From contig QHZX01000260.1 of assembly GCA_003224835.1 (NCBI GenBank), positions 1-6,319 on the forward strand: a DNA stretch of 6,319 nt, in the 5' to 3' direction. The first letter of the stretch is position 1; each line of letters opens with the position of its first letter. This stretch comes from Acidobacteriota bacterium (lineage in GTDB: Bacteria > Acidobacteriota > Terriglobia > Terriglobales > Acidobacteriaceae). The translations under genes were made by a program, and so were the position numbers. Positions 1 through 5,736 of this stretch are shown piece by piece. The notes below the pieces were generated by a model, which was not told the origin of the DNA, did no database searches, and worked only from the letters and a program-made list of their open reading frames with translations.

Positions 1-48
1 AGTCAGAAATTGTTGACTAAACGAGGAATGTACTTCCAGCTGCTCTGA
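1..48 (+). CDS. C-terminal end of a probable ABC exporter (ATP-binding/permease), 5' part outside the window
   Basis: Frame 1 is open from the first base and stops at TGA 46-48, giving 15 residues that read SQKLLTKRGMYFQLL. The other two forward frames stop within the first 20 bases. The pattern [H/S]xxLLxxxGxYxxL is the usual extreme C-terminus of MsbA/HlyB-type ABC exporters, just after the H-loop of the nucleotide-binding domain. Such proteins couple ATP hydrolysis to export of lipids, peptides or drugs across the inner membrane. With only 15 residues the assignment rests on a short signature. The substrate cannot be inferred, and a chance match is possible. Confidence 0.42.
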   Translation, partial: SQKLLTKRGMYFQLL

Positions 49-245
49 ATCTTTTTATTCATGCTAGACTTCGTTCCGTGATGATGATGCAGGCTTAGGG
101 GCTGCGCAACATCATGTTTGCGGTGTGTTCATCTGGCATCGCTCTTCGATTTTAAGGGACGGTTCCTTCGCCATTTCGCGCACGGGCTTGTGATTTCCAG
201 CTCAGGTTCTCTGGCCGGATTGTGTGGACCTGGGAAGGAGTTTGA
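49..245 (+). other. Leader / intergenic region before otsB
   Basis: No convincing coding sequence lies between the preceding stop and otsB. A TGC-TAGACT extended -10-like sequence at 62-70 is a possible promoter, but the hexamer 17 bp upstream of it (42-47) is a poor -35. An imperfect dyad pairs ATGATG/GCAG around 81-92 with CTGC/CATCAT around 102-115, and may form a hairpin in the leader. There is no strong terminator (GC-rich stem plus T-run) after the preceding gene, so read-through into otsBA is possible. Confidence 0.3.
233..240 (+). promoter_or_regulatory. Ribosome binding site of otsB
   Basis: GGAAGGAG ends 5 bases before the ATG at 246. It is a near-consensus Shine-Dalgarno sequence and fixes the otsB start. 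Confidence 0.8.
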
Positions 246-1037
246 ATGGGTGTTGCCCTGCACCAGGATGTGTGCGCCGCTTTTTTCGATCGTTTACGCC
301 AAGCTCCGTCTCGCGCTCTATTGCTTGATTACGACGGAACCCTTGCGCCCTTCACCCCGGACCGGGACCGCGCCTACCCGTATCCCGAAATACCCGAGTT
401 GGTCGCGAAGATCATGCGCAATGGAACCCGTGTTGTTCTTATCAGCGGCCGGCCGGCAACTGAGCTGCTGTTTTTGAGTGGCATTCACCCTCATCCAGAA
501 ATCTGGGGAAGTCACGGCTCTGAGCGGCTCATGCCCGATGGCGCGTATCAGGTCGAACCGCCTTTGCCGGATCATCAATCCGCATTGCAGGCGGCTGCAA
601 GTTCACTGCACGCCTGCGGATTTGCCTCTCGCATGGAGATCAAGCCGGGAGGAATTGCCGTCCACTGGCGCGGTTTGTCACCCCAGCAGCGAGTGCCCAT
701 GGAAGCCAAAGTCAGAAGCTTATTCACTTCCGCAATCGAAGACCACGGCCTGCACCTTCTACCATTCGACGGCGGCCTCGAACTGCGTGCTCCTGGCAAG
801 AATAAAGGAGACGCAGTCTCGGCGATTCTGTCCGACTTTGGGTCCGAAGTAGCCGCTGCTTATTTAGGCGATGATCAGACTGACGAGAATGCCTTTCGTG
901 CCATCAAAGGGCGGGGTATTGCAGTTCTGGTGCGCCCTGAACCCCGGCCTACCGTGGCCGACATCTGGTTGCAGCCGCCAGACCAACTGGGTCGTTTTCT
1001 GCGCGATTGGCTGACAGCCTGTGGAGCGGAAGCATGA
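246..1037 (+). CDS. otsB: Trehalose-6-phosphate phosphatase
   Basis: OtsB hydrolyses trehalose-6-phosphate to trehalose and phosphate in the cytoplasm, the second step of the OtsA-OtsB route. The 263-residue protein is a HAD-superfamily phosphatase of normal length for the family. Motif I is DYDGT at residues 28-32 (nucleophile Asp28, acid/base Asp30). Motif II is in ISGRP at 66-70 (Ser67). The family segment GSHGSE lies at 88-93. A cap region spans roughly 110-180. The motif III lysine lies in GKNKG at 184-188, and motif IV is LGDDQTDE at 207-214, which binds Mg2+. The ATG at 246 is chosen for its strong upstream Shine-Dalgarno. The stop overlaps the otsA start (ATGA), so the two are almost certainly one transcript with coupled translation, phosphatase gene first. 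No defect is visible in this protein. Confidence 0.95.
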   Translation: MGVALHQDVCAAFFDRLRQAPSRALLLDYDGTLAPFTPDRDRAYPYPEIPELVAKIMRNGTRVVLISGRPATELLFLSGIHPHPEIWGSHGSERLMPDGAYQVEPPLPDHQSALQAAASSLHACGFASRMEIKPGGIAVHWRGLSPQQRVPMEAKVRSLFTSAIEDHGLHLLPFDGGLELRAPGKNKGDAVSAILSDFGSEVAAAYLGDDQTDENAFRAIKGRGIAVLVRPEPRPTVADIWLQPPDQLGRFLRDWLTACGAEA

Positions 1038-2482
1038 AGCTGCTGGAAGGGCGTCTGATCAATGTATCGAACCGCTTGCCGGTGGAAATCAAACACCGAA
1101 GCGGACATCTGCGCCAGTCCGCCAGTGCAGGCGGGCTCGCCTCAGCGCTCGATAACATTTGGCGACATCAGCACGGGCTGTGGATCGGTTGGGCGGGACC
1201 GGTCGATGCCGAGGCCGCCACCCCGCTGTTGCAAAAGGCCGCTCGTGGTCGTCCCTACAGCCTCCGCGCGGTACCACTGTCTTCGCAGGAACCCTCGCGG
1301 TGCAACTTCGATCCCGAATACTGGGAGGTTTATCAACGCGTCAACCGCAAATTTGCCCAGACCACGGCAGAGAACGTCACTGGTAAGGACTTTATATGGG
1401 CCCATGATTACCACCTCATGTTGATGGGCCATTACCTACGCGAAACCGGCTGCACTACCCCGACCGGGTTTTTCCTTCACATTCCATTTCCAGGACCGGA
1501 TATTTTTGAAAAACTGCCCTGGCGCAAAAATATTCTCCGCTGCCTGCTGGGTTACGACCTTCTCGGATTTCAGACCGACCGCGACCGCTTCAACTTCCTG
1601 AGTTGTGTCGAACGAATTCTTCCCGGAGCATCGTCGGAACGGCAGCATGTTCAGCACATAGTCACTTGCGACAATCACAAGACCAAGATTGCCACATTCC
1701 CCATCAGCATCGCTTTTGAGGAATTCGCCAACCACGCCGCCAGTCACGACGTCGAAGCCGCAGCTCACCAACTCCGCCGCGAGCTCTCCAATAACTTCAT
1801 GCTGCTTGGCGTCGACCGCATGGATTACACCAAGGGAATTCCCGAGCGCCTAAAGGCCTTTCGTATCTTGCTGCGCCGCTATCCCGAGATTCGTCACCGG
1901 ATCACCTTTGTGCTGGTCGTCGTTCCCAGCAGGGAAGACATAAAGGAATATAAAGCCCTGCGCAGGGAAGTGGAGCTGCTGGTCAGTCAGATCAACGGCG
2001 AATTCACCGACGCCGGTTGGGTGCCCATTCACTACATTCACCGCAACCTCACACGCAAACAGCTGCTGAGCTACTATCGCGCTGCCGATATCGGATTGAT
2101 TACTTCGCTGAAAGACGGAATGAACCTGGTGGCGAAAGAATTCTGCGCGGCTCAGGTTGACGAGCAGGGCGTGGTGATTGTCAGCGAGTTTGCGGGAGCT
2201 GCCGCCGAGCTTCGTCACGGCGCGTTGGTGGTGAATCCTAACGACTTGGCCGGAGTTGCCGAAGCCATTCATCGCGCGTGCGTGATGCCGGTGGAAGAGA
2301 AGCGAGCGCGTATGAAGCTGCTGCGGGATGTCGTACGTACCTACAATGTGCAGGGTTGGGCTGAGTCATTTCTCGAAGCCGCGCTGTCGACAGATAAAGT
2401 CGCACCCAGTGCTTCTACCCCTGAAGGCACCGATTTCCCGCTCGTCGCCTCCTCCACGGGTCAGGACCAACGAATCGCCTAG
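1034..2482 (+). CDS. otsA: Trehalose-6-phosphate synthase (glycosyltransferase family 20), with an apparent internal deletion
   Basis: OtsA transfers glucose from UDP-glucose to glucose-6-phosphate, making trehalose-6-phosphate for OtsB. The ATG at 1034 overlaps the otsB stop, with GGAG at 1023-1026 seven bases upstream; this gives 482 residues. An in-frame TTG at 1007 is less likely. Visible GT20 landmarks are VSNR near residue 12 (Arg14, phosphate contact), SAGGL at 31-35, GLWIGW near 48-53, HDYH near 124-127, FFLHIPFPGPDIF near 146-158, VDRMDYTKGIPER (UDP-contacting Arg and Lys) near 260-272, and KDGMNLVAKEF near 360-370. Compared with E. coli OtsA as I recall it, about 20 residues are missing at residues 84-90, between LSSQE and SRCNFDPEYW. 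There the family normally has a YYxxFSNxxxWPxFH segment with a Tyr that contacts glucose-6-phosphate and a Trp that shapes that pocket. The frame is kept. A tail of about 30 residues rich in Ser, Thr and Ala follows the catalytic domain. Family assignment is firm; activity is doubtful. Confidence 0.93.
   Translation: MKLLEGRLINVSNRLPVEIKHRSGHLRQSASAGGLASALDNIWRHQHGLWIGWAGPVDAEAATPLLQKAARGRPYSLRAVPLSSQEPSRCNFDPEYWEVYQRVNRKFAQTTAENVTGKDFIWAHDYHLMLMGHYLRETGCTTPTGFFLHIPFPGPDIFEKLPWRKNILRCLLGYDLLGFQTDRDRFNFLSCVERILPGASSERQHVQHIVTCDNHKTKIATFPISIAFEEFANHAASHDVEAAAHQLRRELSNNFMLLGVDRMDYTKGIPERLKAFRILLRRYPEIRHRITFVLVVVPSREDIKEYKALRREVELLVSQINGEFTDAGWVPIHYIHRNLTRKQLLSYYRAADIGLITSLKDGMNLVAKEFCAAQVDEQGVVIVSEFAGAAAELRHGALVVNPNDLAGVAEAIHRACVMPVEEKRARMKLLRDVVRTYNVQGWAESFLEAALSTDKVAPSASTPEGTDFPLVASSTGQDQRIA
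2479..2482. other. Interlocked convergent stop codons (CTAG)
   Basis: The palindrome CTAG supplies TAG to otsA on the plus strand (2480-2482) and TAG to the SET gene on the minus strand (2481-2479). There is no intergenic space and therefore no room for a conventional terminator between the two convergent genes. Each transcript must end inside the other gene. Confidence 0.95.
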
Positions 2483-2970
2483 TATCGTTGCTGCCGTTTG
2501 GATCCCGCTGCCCTCGGCTGCCCTTTTAGCGCAGATCGAGTCCCCAGTTTTTTTCTCTTGGCAAGCTCCTTTTTTGAATACATGCTCCCGCGGCATTTCT
2601 TGGCGCCACACCAGCATGGGGCAGGATCATCAGGGTCCCCGTCGTAAAGGTTATAGTCGTAGGCCAATTCCTCGCCCGCGTTTATGTTGCGAATCGCGCG
2701 GATAATGACTCGCCCTCGAATTTCGTCGGCTTCACAATTGGGATCGCAGCAATGGTTGATGAACGCGGCGATGCCGTCTCCGTCAATCACGTGTTCACCG
2801 TCTATCAGTCCAAAAAGATATGTACGTGGGGAGTTTTCGTAAATGTCATCCGCCTGCGAATTAGTCAGGCGCGGGCCTGTATATTCAGCGACGATCGTCC
2901 GCTTCTTTATAGATGTGGTGGTGTAAACGCCGTCGGCGTGAATCTGTGATTGCCGGATAACCAGGGCCAT
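2479..2970 (-). CDS. Small SET-domain protein-lysine N-methyltransferase
   Basis: This 163-residue protein is a compact SET domain with a post-SET motif, predicted to transfer methyl groups from S-adenosylmethionine to lysines of a protein substrate. Landmarks are a degenerate N-terminal GxG (HADGVYTT, 11-18), VAEYTG at 27-32, FINHCCDPNC at 70-79 (the NHxCxPN cofactor and pseudoknot motif), GEELAYDY at 99-106 (Tyr104 and Tyr106 near the active site), and CWCGAKKCRG at 119-128. Cys119, Cys121 and Cys126, probably with Cys75, could bind a structural zinc. The last 31 residues hold about 12 Lys/Arg, a basic tail that may contact nucleic acid or an acidic partner. Upstream of the ATG at 2970 there is no good Shine-Dalgarno, so translation may be weak or coupled. 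The kinase gene lies 58 bp upstream on the same strand. The stop codon is interlocked with that of otsA. The substrate cannot be told from sequence. Confidence 0.92.
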   Translation of the reverse strand: MALVIRQSQIHADGVYTTTSIKKRTIVAEYTGPRLTNSQADDIYENSPRTYLFGLIDGEHVIDGDGIAAFINHCCDPNCEADEIRGRVIIRAIRNINAGEELAYDYNLYDGDPDDPAPCWCGAKKCRGSMYSKKELAKRKKLGTRSALKGQPRAAGSKRQQRY

Positions 2971-3028
2971 CTTTTGAGATTAGCATTGCGGGTTGAATTC
3001 AGCCGCCAAGCTGGCCCTCAGAGCCGGA

Positions 3029-4906
3029 TTACGCCGCGCTGTTCTGCTTTTCAGGAGTGCTTTCCCGGTTCTCTAAAACCCGCTCTTCTTTGCGCGGCAC
3101 ACTCGCGCGCACAACCGCGCCCTGTTCCTTTGCCCGCTTCAGTTCGATAGTTCCGCCCAAATCGCGGAGCCGTTCCTTCATTCCCCGCAAGCCCACGCCA
3201 AAGGTCGATGGAGAGTCTCCATTGTCAACGTCGAAGATGGCCGCAGGAAATCCCTTGCCCTGGTCTTCGATCTCCAGTACTGCCCAGCCGTTCTCTTCGA
3301 ACAAGCGCACGTGTGCGGTCGCGCTTTGCGAGTGTCTGTGCACGTTGGTCAAACTCTCCTGCAGGACTCGGAAAAGGGCCACTTCGGCGAGGCGCGGGAG
3401 TCGCTTCAAATCGGGCGGGACATCAAAGGTGATCTTGATGTTGCTCCGGCTAGAAAATCCATCCAGGTACCAGGAAATGGCGGAGCTCAGTCCCAATTCC
3501 TCGAGCATCGGCGGGAACAGCACGTAGGCTATCGTCCGTACCTCTCGTATCGCTTCACCCGTGAGTTCAAGGCATTGATCAAGCTGCGAGAGCTCCTTGA
3601 TCTGCGTCGACGGCAGCGCAAGTCGCACCGAATCTAAATTGATTTTCAGTACTGCTAGACATTGTCCCAAGCTGTCATGCAGGTCACGGCCAATTCGTTT
3701 GCGCTCTTCGTCCTGCGTGCGCAGCAAGTGCAATGATAGTTTCCGCAGTGAGTCTTCGGATTTATGCAGCCTCTTCTCGGCCGCCCTTCGCTCAATTACT
3801 TCTTTTTGCAGATCCTCAATCGCTTTTTCCAACTTCTTGTGCGCTAGCATTTTTTCAGTCAAATCACGCGTAACTTTGCCAAAGCCATGCAAGCGGCCAT
3901 CTGCATCCTTGATCGCGGTAATGATGACATTGGCCCAGAATCTCGTGCCGTCTTTTCTCAGTCGCCAGCCTTCATCTTCGAACCGGCCTTCTTTTGCCGC
4001 GATCTTCAGTTCATACCATGGCTTTCGCGACTTCAAATCTTCTTCCGGATAAAAAACCGAAAAATGCCTCCCGATGATTTCCCACGGCCTGTAACCCTTG
4101 ATTCGCTCCGCCCCGGAATTCCACGTAGTGATGTTCCCCTCCGGATCCAACATGAAAATTGCGTAATCTCGCACCGCATCCACAAAAAGCCGGAAGCGTT
4201 GTTCGCTTTGCAGTAGCGCGGTTTCATTTTGCAGCGCCACGGCCTGTTGTTGCAGCAGGGTAACGCTACGCAGCCGGTCTTCCTCGGGCGATTTCAGCGG
4301 AAAACTTTCCGAGGGGAAAACCGTTGAGTGCTCGCCGCAGATTTTCAAAAATGCATCTGTATGTTTTGCGCTGCTGAAGCCAGTGATGGGATAGGCACAG
4401 AGCAGGGAAAACAAATGCCGTTCTGCAAGTCGGTTCCAGAGCTGCTCCAGGCGTAGCGCACCCTCGTAATTACCCGTCGCCCAAAGTATGTTGACCATCT
4501 CACCGAACGCCGCAATCCGTCGTCTCTCTTTTGCCACACTTGAAGCGGCTCGCGTAAGCGGATCTCCGATAACTGCATTGAAACGTCCTTCGTCGGGAAC
4601 ACCATCAACCATGAATTTGGAGAGCGTCTCGGTCGCGTCCAAAGCGATAAACCGTCCTTGCCGCGCTGCCTGAGCAATGTCCAGCCCGCGGTTTTTCAGG
4701 ACCTGTTCGACACCTTCTCGATGCGCGCCGGTTCCGATCATAATCGCGGCGTCGCCCGCGGCCAGTGCCGCGCCGATGAATCCGCTCACCGCATCAATCA
4801 GGAATTTGTCATCCTGATAGAACTGGACAATATGCTCAACCTTACGGGTTGCAGGCGATGAAAGATTCTCCCCTGCACCCGCCGATGTAGAAACTAAACT
4901 TGACAT
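3029..4906 (-). CDS. Soluble MEDS-PAS sensor histidine kinase (NarL/DegS-type, HisKA_3)
   Basis: A predicted cytoplasmic sensor kinase that would autophosphorylate on His and pass phosphate to a response regulator. The ATG at 4906 gives 625 residues and follows GAGGAA by 5 bases; a TTG at 4972 in the same frame lacks such support. Domains in order: a MEDS (DcmR-type sensory) domain at about 23-195, starting HIVQFYQDDKFL and including GDAAIMIGT and the family-like YPITGFS; a PAS domain at about 231-352 (DYAIFMLDPEGNITTWNSG, then WRLRKDGTRFWANV); a charged coiled coil at about 353-398; HisKA_3 with ERKRIGRDLHDSLGQ and phospho-acceptor His410; and HATPase_c with an N-box ESLTNVHRHS (Asn521), G1 DQGKGFP (Asp548) and G2 GVGLRGMKER (about 570-579). 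No transmembrane segment is evident, so the ligand should be intracellular or diffusible. No receiver or LuxR-type regulator gene lies in the window, so it is an orphan here. It may be transcribed together with the SET gene downstream. The signal is unknown. Confidence 0.93.
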   Translation of the reverse strand: MSSLVSTSAGAGENLSSPATRKVEHIVQFYQDDKFLIDAVSGFIGAALAAGDAAIMIGTGAHREGVEQVLKNRGLDIAQAARQGRFIALDATETLSKFMVDGVPDEGRFNAVIGDPLTRAASSVAKERRRIAAFGEMVNILWATGNYEGALRLEQLWNRLAERHLFSLLCAYPITGFSSAKHTDAFLKICGEHSTVFPSESFPLKSPEEDRLRSVTLLQQQAVALQNETALLQSEQRFRLFVDAVRDYAIFMLDPEGNITTWNSGAERIKGYRPWEIIGRHFSVFYPEEDLKSRKPWYELKIAAKEGRFEDEGWRLRKDGTRFWANVIITAIKDADGRLHGFGKVTRDLTEKMLAHKKLEKAIEDLQKEVIERRAAEKRLHKSEDSLRKLSLHLLRTQDEERKRIGRDLHDSLGQCLAVLKINLDSVRLALPSTQIKELSQLDQCLELTGEAIREVRTIAYVLFPPMLEELGLSSAISWYLDGFSSRSNIKITFDVPPDLKRLPRLAEVALFRVLQESLTNVHRHSQSATAHVRLFEENGWAVLEIEDQGKGFPAAIFDVDNGDSPSTFGVGLRGMKERLRDLGGTIELKRAKEQGAVVRASVPRKEERVLENRESTPEKQNSAA

Positions 4907-4911
4907 CAAAG

Positions 4912-4917
4912 TTCCTC
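4912..4917 (-). promoter_or_regulatory. Ribosome binding site of the sensor kinase gene
   Basis: GAGGAA on the minus strand ends 5 bases before the ATG at 4906. It decides between this start and an upstream in-frame TTG at 4972. Confidence 0.72.
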
Positions 4918-4944
4918 GTTCCGTGTATCTTCTGATGATTTTGC

Positions 4945-4972
4945 TATTAACACGACCTGCTGAGACGAGCAA
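4945..4972 (-). promoter_or_regulatory. Weak candidate promoter of the kinase gene
   Basis: On the minus strand, TTGCTC (4972-4967) and TTAATA (4950-4945) are separated by 16 bp and lie about 40 bp upstream of the start codon. Both hexamers only partly match the sigma-70 consensus, so this is a suggestion from position and rough match only. Confidence 0.22.
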
Positions 4973-5351
4973 CTAAGCTCGGGAAGCTCCGTACCCATCT
5001 ACTACTGCCCACCTGAATCCTAGTGTCAGCGGCATCTCAGGTCTATACAGAAAAAACTGTAGGTTTTTAGGACGGAAGACAACACCAGATTCCGCACCCA
5101 TTTTTTTGTCCTTTATTTGAAAAACCCTGAGGACTTCTAAATGTTGTGTTCTGGTTCCTGCGGCCTATCATCCCGTGAGTTATATTTCACACGCTGATAC
5201 TCTTCGCCGGTCTTCATCTGCATTTCTCATTGCAGCAAGCATTTGGGCAGCACGCGCCCTTTCCCATTGCGCCGGAAGCTGTTAGGATATTTTCTGTCGC
5301 TGTAAAATCCACACCATTGCTGGATTTTCCATCCCATCGATTTTGGCGAGT

Positions 5352-5428
5352 GGGGACGTAGTTCAGTTGGTTAGAACGCTGCCCTGTCACGGCAGAGGCC
5401 GCGGGTTCGAGTCCCGTCGTCCCCGCCA
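5352..5428 (+). tRNA. tRNA-Asp (anticodon GTC), CCA encoded
   Basis: A complete cloverleaf can be drawn. The acceptor stem GGGGACG (5352-5358) pairs with CGTCCCC (5418-5424), followed by discriminator G5425 and CCA (5426-5428). The D stem is GTTC/GAAC (5361-5364 with 5374-5377). The anticodon stem CTGCC/GGCAG (5379-5383 with 5391-5395) closes the loop CTGTCAC with anticodon GTC at 5386-5388. The T stem GCGGG/CCCGT (5401-5405 with 5413-5417) holds loop TTCGAGT. It decodes GAC and GAU. Its 3' end is a typical attachment site for tyrosine-recombinase elements, which fits the integrase remnant 59 bp downstream. Confidence 0.98.
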
Positions 5429-5432
5429 TTCT

Positions 5433-5461
5433 TTTCAGCAGCTTAGCACGAATTGCTGAAA
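5433..5461. repeat. 8-bp inverted repeat just after tRNA-Asp
   Basis: TTTCAGCA (5433-5440) and TGCTGAAA (5454-5461) are perfect reverse complements around a 13-base spacer. This could form a modest hairpin for tRNA 3'-end formation or termination, or could be a recombinase core-type site. The stem is not GC-rich and no T-run follows, so a rho-independent terminator is not convincing. Confidence 0.5.
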
Positions 5462-5467
5462 TAGCGT

Positions 5468-5487
5468 GGTACACAAAAAGGTACACA
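5468..5487. repeat. GGTACACA direct repeat between tRNA-Asp and the integrase remnant
   Basis: Two exact copies of GGTACACA (5468-5475 and 5480-5487) lie 12 bp apart start to start, separated by AAAA. They abut the integrase stop codon. Tyrosine recombinases bind short arm-type direct repeats near the attachment site, so these may be remnants of that. This role is inferred from position alone. Confidence 0.45.
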
Positions 5488-5736
5488 TTAAGCTGTGCCC
5501 CTCGCCATCACCGCAACTGGCGCCATTTCCCGCGGCCGGATCATCTCGACGATTTTCGCCTGCGCTTCCCGCTTCTTACTCGAGACCGGGTGAGTGTAGA
5601 GGGTCATCGTGATGTTTGCGTTCGCATGCCGCATCAGCGACTGTGCCGTCTTCACGTCCTCACCGTTTCCAACCAGAAGGGTAGAAAAGGTGTGGCGGAA
5701 AACATGCCAGCTCACCGTCTTTGAAATGCCGGCGCT
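5488..5736 (-). pseudogene. 3' remnant of a tyrosine recombinase (phage/island integrase)
   Basis: Only the last 80 or so codons remain. Reading on the minus strand, AGISKTVSWHVFRHTF begins near 5733, followed by GNGEDVKTAQSLMRHAN and ITMTLYTH, with TAA at 5490-5488. This keeps the HxxR box (His at 5706-5704, Arg at 5697-5695), the second His in LMRHAN, and the nucleophilic Tyr (5598-5596). The box I Arg and the whole DNA-binding N-terminal domain are absent. Upstream of about 5736 the same frame continues without homology because the sequence there belongs to a lyase gene in another frame. A GTG at 5715 could nominally start a 75-residue peptide, but a recombinase of that size would not work. 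Integrase genes of integrative elements often lie beside the target tRNA, as here, so this marks a past insertion at tRNA-Asp. Confidence 0.85.

Larger units (their letters stand above)
4907..5351. other. Intergenic region between the kinase gene and tRNA-Asp
   Basis: About 445 bp without a credible gene, lying between divergent transcription units, so it should hold promoters for both. Visible elements are a small hairpin TACAG-A6-CTGTA at 5046-5061 followed by a short T-run (5064-5068), a run of seven T at 5101-5107, and TGTAAAAT at 5301-5308. The last is a fair -10-like match about 45 bp before the tRNA, but has no good -35 partner. I see no ORF with recognisable homology and no repeated element. 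Confidence 0.5.

Noticed and set aside
118..477. A 119-residue plus-strand ORF overlapping the otsB start
   Set aside because: It is out of frame with otsB, has no recognisable motif, and its second half is a shadow of otsB coding sequence.
1007..1033. TTG start that would lengthen OtsA by 9 residues
   Set aside because: The ATG at 1034 overlaps the otsB stop, has GGAG at good spacing, and begins where family homology begins.
1850..2272. A 140-residue minus-strand ORF inside otsA
   Set aside because: Antisense shadow of conserved otsA sequence, with no ribosome binding site or domain.
3057..4216. Several plus-strand ORFs of 100-156 codons across the kinase gene
   Set aside because: All lie opposite the well-supported HisKA_3/HATPase_c and PAS coding sequence and show Ser/Arg-rich shadow composition.
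4907..4972. TTG start that would lengthen the sensor kinase by 22 residues
   Set aside because: The ATG at 4906 has a strong Shine-Dalgarno. The extension shows no family similarity and covers the likely promoter.
5433..5468. Rho-independent terminator after tRNA-Asp
   Set aside because: The inverted repeat is real, but the stem is only half GC, the loop is 13 bases and no T-run follows.
5214..5486. A 90-residue minus-strand ORF containing GLEPAASAVTGQRSNQLNY
   Set aside because: It is the antisense reading of the tRNA-Asp gene. This peptide pattern recurs in databases as a spurious protein for that reason, so it is not a gene.
5488..5715. A functional 75-residue recombinase starting at GTG 5715
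   Set aside because: It lacks box I and the DNA-binding domain, and homology continues upstream of the GTG, so it is a truncated remnant and not a small gene.
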